A stretch of DNA of 64,000 nucleotides from Microbispora rosea subsp. aerata (GTDB lineage: Bacteria > Actinomycetota > Actinomycetes > Streptosporangiales > Streptosporangiaceae): assembly GCF_014647835.1 (NCBI RefSeq), contig NZ_BMPY01000009.1, positions 1 through 64,000 of the forward strand, given 5' to 3'. The position numbers and the translations under genes are program-made. Under the pieces are notes generated by a model that worked only from the letters and a program-made list of their open reading frames with translations, had not been told where the DNA came from and ran no database searches. Positions 62,938 to 64,000 of the stretch are shown here, one piece after another. Every line of letters starts with the position of its first letter. The first letter of the stretch is position 1.

Positions 62938-63900
62938 TCAATGGGGGATCGCGGCGGCCAGCGCCGGATAACGGGTGAGGAGGATCGCCACGCCCAGGAC
63001 GATCACCAGGGCCAGCCCCGCGACGGCGATGCCGCGGTCGGCCAGGAGCTCCCGGACGGGGTCGCCTCCTCCGCCGTCCACCAGCACGACCTGCAGATAG
63101 CGGAACAGGACGAACAGCGCCGGCGGCGTGCACAGCAGCATCGCCGTCTGCCCGTAGGGACCCAGGAGCGCCTCGGTTCGCAGGTGCATGAGGCCGGTGA
63201 CGGTGGTGAGCACGCACGTGAGCATCAGGAGATGGTCGGCCAGCCTCACCGTGTAGCCGCGCAGCGCGGGCCGGTGCTCGGCCCCCGCGCCGAGCAGCTC
63301 CTGCCGGCGTTTCCCGATGGCGATCAGCAGCGCCAGCGAGAACACCGCGACCAGCAGCCATTCGGCGATCCGCGCCCCGACGGCGAGATAGCCCTGCAGG
63401 ACGCGCAGCACGAAGCCCAGCGCGACGGTTCCGACGTCGACCAGCGGGATGTGCTTGAGCACGCGGCTGTAGGCGACGTTCAGTCCCAGATAGGCCAGGA
63501 CGGGCCAGTAGGGCCGGTCCGGCCCCGTGCAGACGACGATCCCGAGCAGGGCGAGCAGCGCCGCCCAGCAGAGGCCGGCGGTGCGGACCGAGACGCGGCC
63601 CGCGGCCACGGGCCGGTGCCGCTTGACGGGATGGAAGCGGTCGCGGTGCCGGTCCACGATGTCGTTGCCGACGTAGACGCAGGCGCCGGCCAGGATGAAC
63701 GCGCCCACGGCCCAGGCCAGACGGGCCAGGGTGTCCAGCGTCCAGGCCGGCGCGTCGGCGAGGACCACCGGCACGACCAGGAGGGTCTTCGCGGCGTGCG
63801 CCGGCCGGACGAGGGCGAACAGATCCGCGACCGGACGCGGGCGGGCGGGGGTTTTCCCGGGGTCGCCGGGGAGCCTGCCGGCCGGCTCGATGACACGCAT
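62938..63900 (-). CDS. UbiA-family prenyltransferase, DPPR-synthase-like
   Basis: Integral membrane enzyme of 320 aa with about nine helices. The first Asp-rich motif is N79-D80-xx-D83-xxx-D87 in GNDIVDRHRDRFHPVKRHRP. The second region is AYSRVLKHIPLVDV. The HPxKRxRPxAAG segment is characteristic of decaprenyl-phosphate 5-phosphoribosyltransferase (mycobacterial Rv3806c), which attaches phosphoribose to a polyprenyl phosphate. By analogy this protein may build the lipid-linked sugar donor used by the neighbouring glycosyltransferases. GGAGGAG lies before the ATG. It is the most upstream complete gene of the operon in this window. Confidence 0.88.
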   Translation of the reverse strand: MRVIEPAGRLPGDPGKTPARPRPVADLFALVRPAHAAKTLLVVPVVLADAPAWTLDTLARLAWAVGAFILAGACVYVGNDIVDRHRDRFHPVKRHRPVAAGRVSVRTAGLCWAALLALLGIVVCTGPDRPYWPVLAYLGLNVAYSRVLKHIPLVDVGTVALGFVLRVLQGYLAVGARIAEWLLVAVFSLALLIAIGKRRQELLGAGAEHRPALRGYTVRLADHLLMLTCVLTTVTGLMHLRTEALLGPYGQTAMLLCTPPALFVLFRYLQVVLVDGGGGDPVRELLADRGIAVAGLALVIVLGVAILLTRYPALAAAIPH

Positions 63901-63918
63901 GCGCTCCTCCAGCGGGGA

Positions 63919-64000
63919 TCAGAAGAAGACCTTCGCCAGCGAGAGCGCACCCTGCCGCCAGGCGTCCCTGCTGGTCCGTCCGGCGGCGCCCGCCGAGGGC
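63919..64000 (-). CDS. C-terminal fragment of the next operon gene, cut by the window edge
   Basis: 26 codons ending in TSRDAWRQGALSLAKVFF, with a stop at 63919-63921. The frame is open to the window end and coding-like. The stop lies 18 bp before the UbiA start, so the gene belongs to the same operon. The fragment is too short to name. Confidence 0.6.
   Translation of the reverse strand, partial: PSAGAAGRTSRDAWRQGALSLAKVFF

Overview
The window is chromosomal DNA of a high-GC Gram-positive actinomycete. Gene content and order point to Streptosporangiales (Streptosporangium, Nonomuraea or Microbispora type), although the genus cannot be fixed from sequence alone. Indicators are the very high G/C at codon third positions, many GTG starts, a very large SARP/AfsR-type regulator, DUF5999, the classical menaquinone genes, and the block zinc-ribbon GarA / FtsR-type MerR / bifunctional nuclease / second MerR / gcvP, whose order matches Mycobacterium tuberculosis Rv1827-Rv1832. 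No rRNA, tRNA, CRISPR array, insertion sequence, integrase or replication origin was seen.

Layout. 1-3315 (minus strand): a secreted GH3 glycosidase cut by the window edge, then two overlapping membrane-protein genes that share a GGDHIEFH motif. 3422-10128: a WS/DGAT acyltransferase, a TetR regulator, a 14-TM drug exporter behind a perfect operator-like repeat, a secreted TAP-type peptidase and a hemerythrin-domain protein. 10199-17787 (minus): a SARP-AAA regulator, a DUF3311/SSS monocarboxylate symporter pair and a CocE-type hydrolase. 17894-23283 (plus): a complete trp attenuator and fused anthranilate synthase, an amidohydrolase and an ABC exporter. 23378-32562: a two-domain VOC protein, thyX, an Asp-box propeller, a flavohemoglobin, a class I amidotransferase lacking its nucleophile, an esterase, an enoyl-CoA hydratase, an SRPBCC protein and an acyl-CoA dehydrogenase. 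32600-33128 looks like decayed genes.

33139-42380 (plus) is the conserved housekeeping block: a CDP-alcohol phosphatidyltransferase, a nucleotidyltransferase/phosphomutase fusion, garA, two MerR regulators, a bifunctional nuclease, and gcvP behind a glycine riboswitch. 42563-51769 carries small hypothetical genes, a TetR regulator, an acyl-CoA dehydrogenase divergent from an in-frame TetR-enoyl-CoA hydratase fusion, an AMACR-type racemase and an RpoD-family sigma factor. 51851-55712 holds menE, menB and menD, followed by a DedA protein.

56493-64000 (minus) is one tightly packed operon that continues past the window: a UbiA/DPPR-synthase-like prenyltransferase, three related membrane GT2 glycosyltransferases, a flippase-like integral membrane protein and two membrane-anchored endonuclease/exonuclease/phosphatase (EEP) proteins. 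The upstream EEP protein has lost several catalytic residues. The set looks like a polyprenyl-phosphate-linked cell-surface glycan pathway and is, with the GGDHIEFH membrane pair, the best candidate for something undescribed.

Across the window, at least eight start codons lie 6-8 nt after a TANNNT -10 hexamer, suggesting frequent leaderless transcription. Three genes (thyX, the 29700 enoyl-CoA hydratase and the 33709 nucleotidyltransferase) have short direct repeats that duplicate the sequence around their stop codon. Several gene ends carry perfect GC-rich hairpins without a U-tract.
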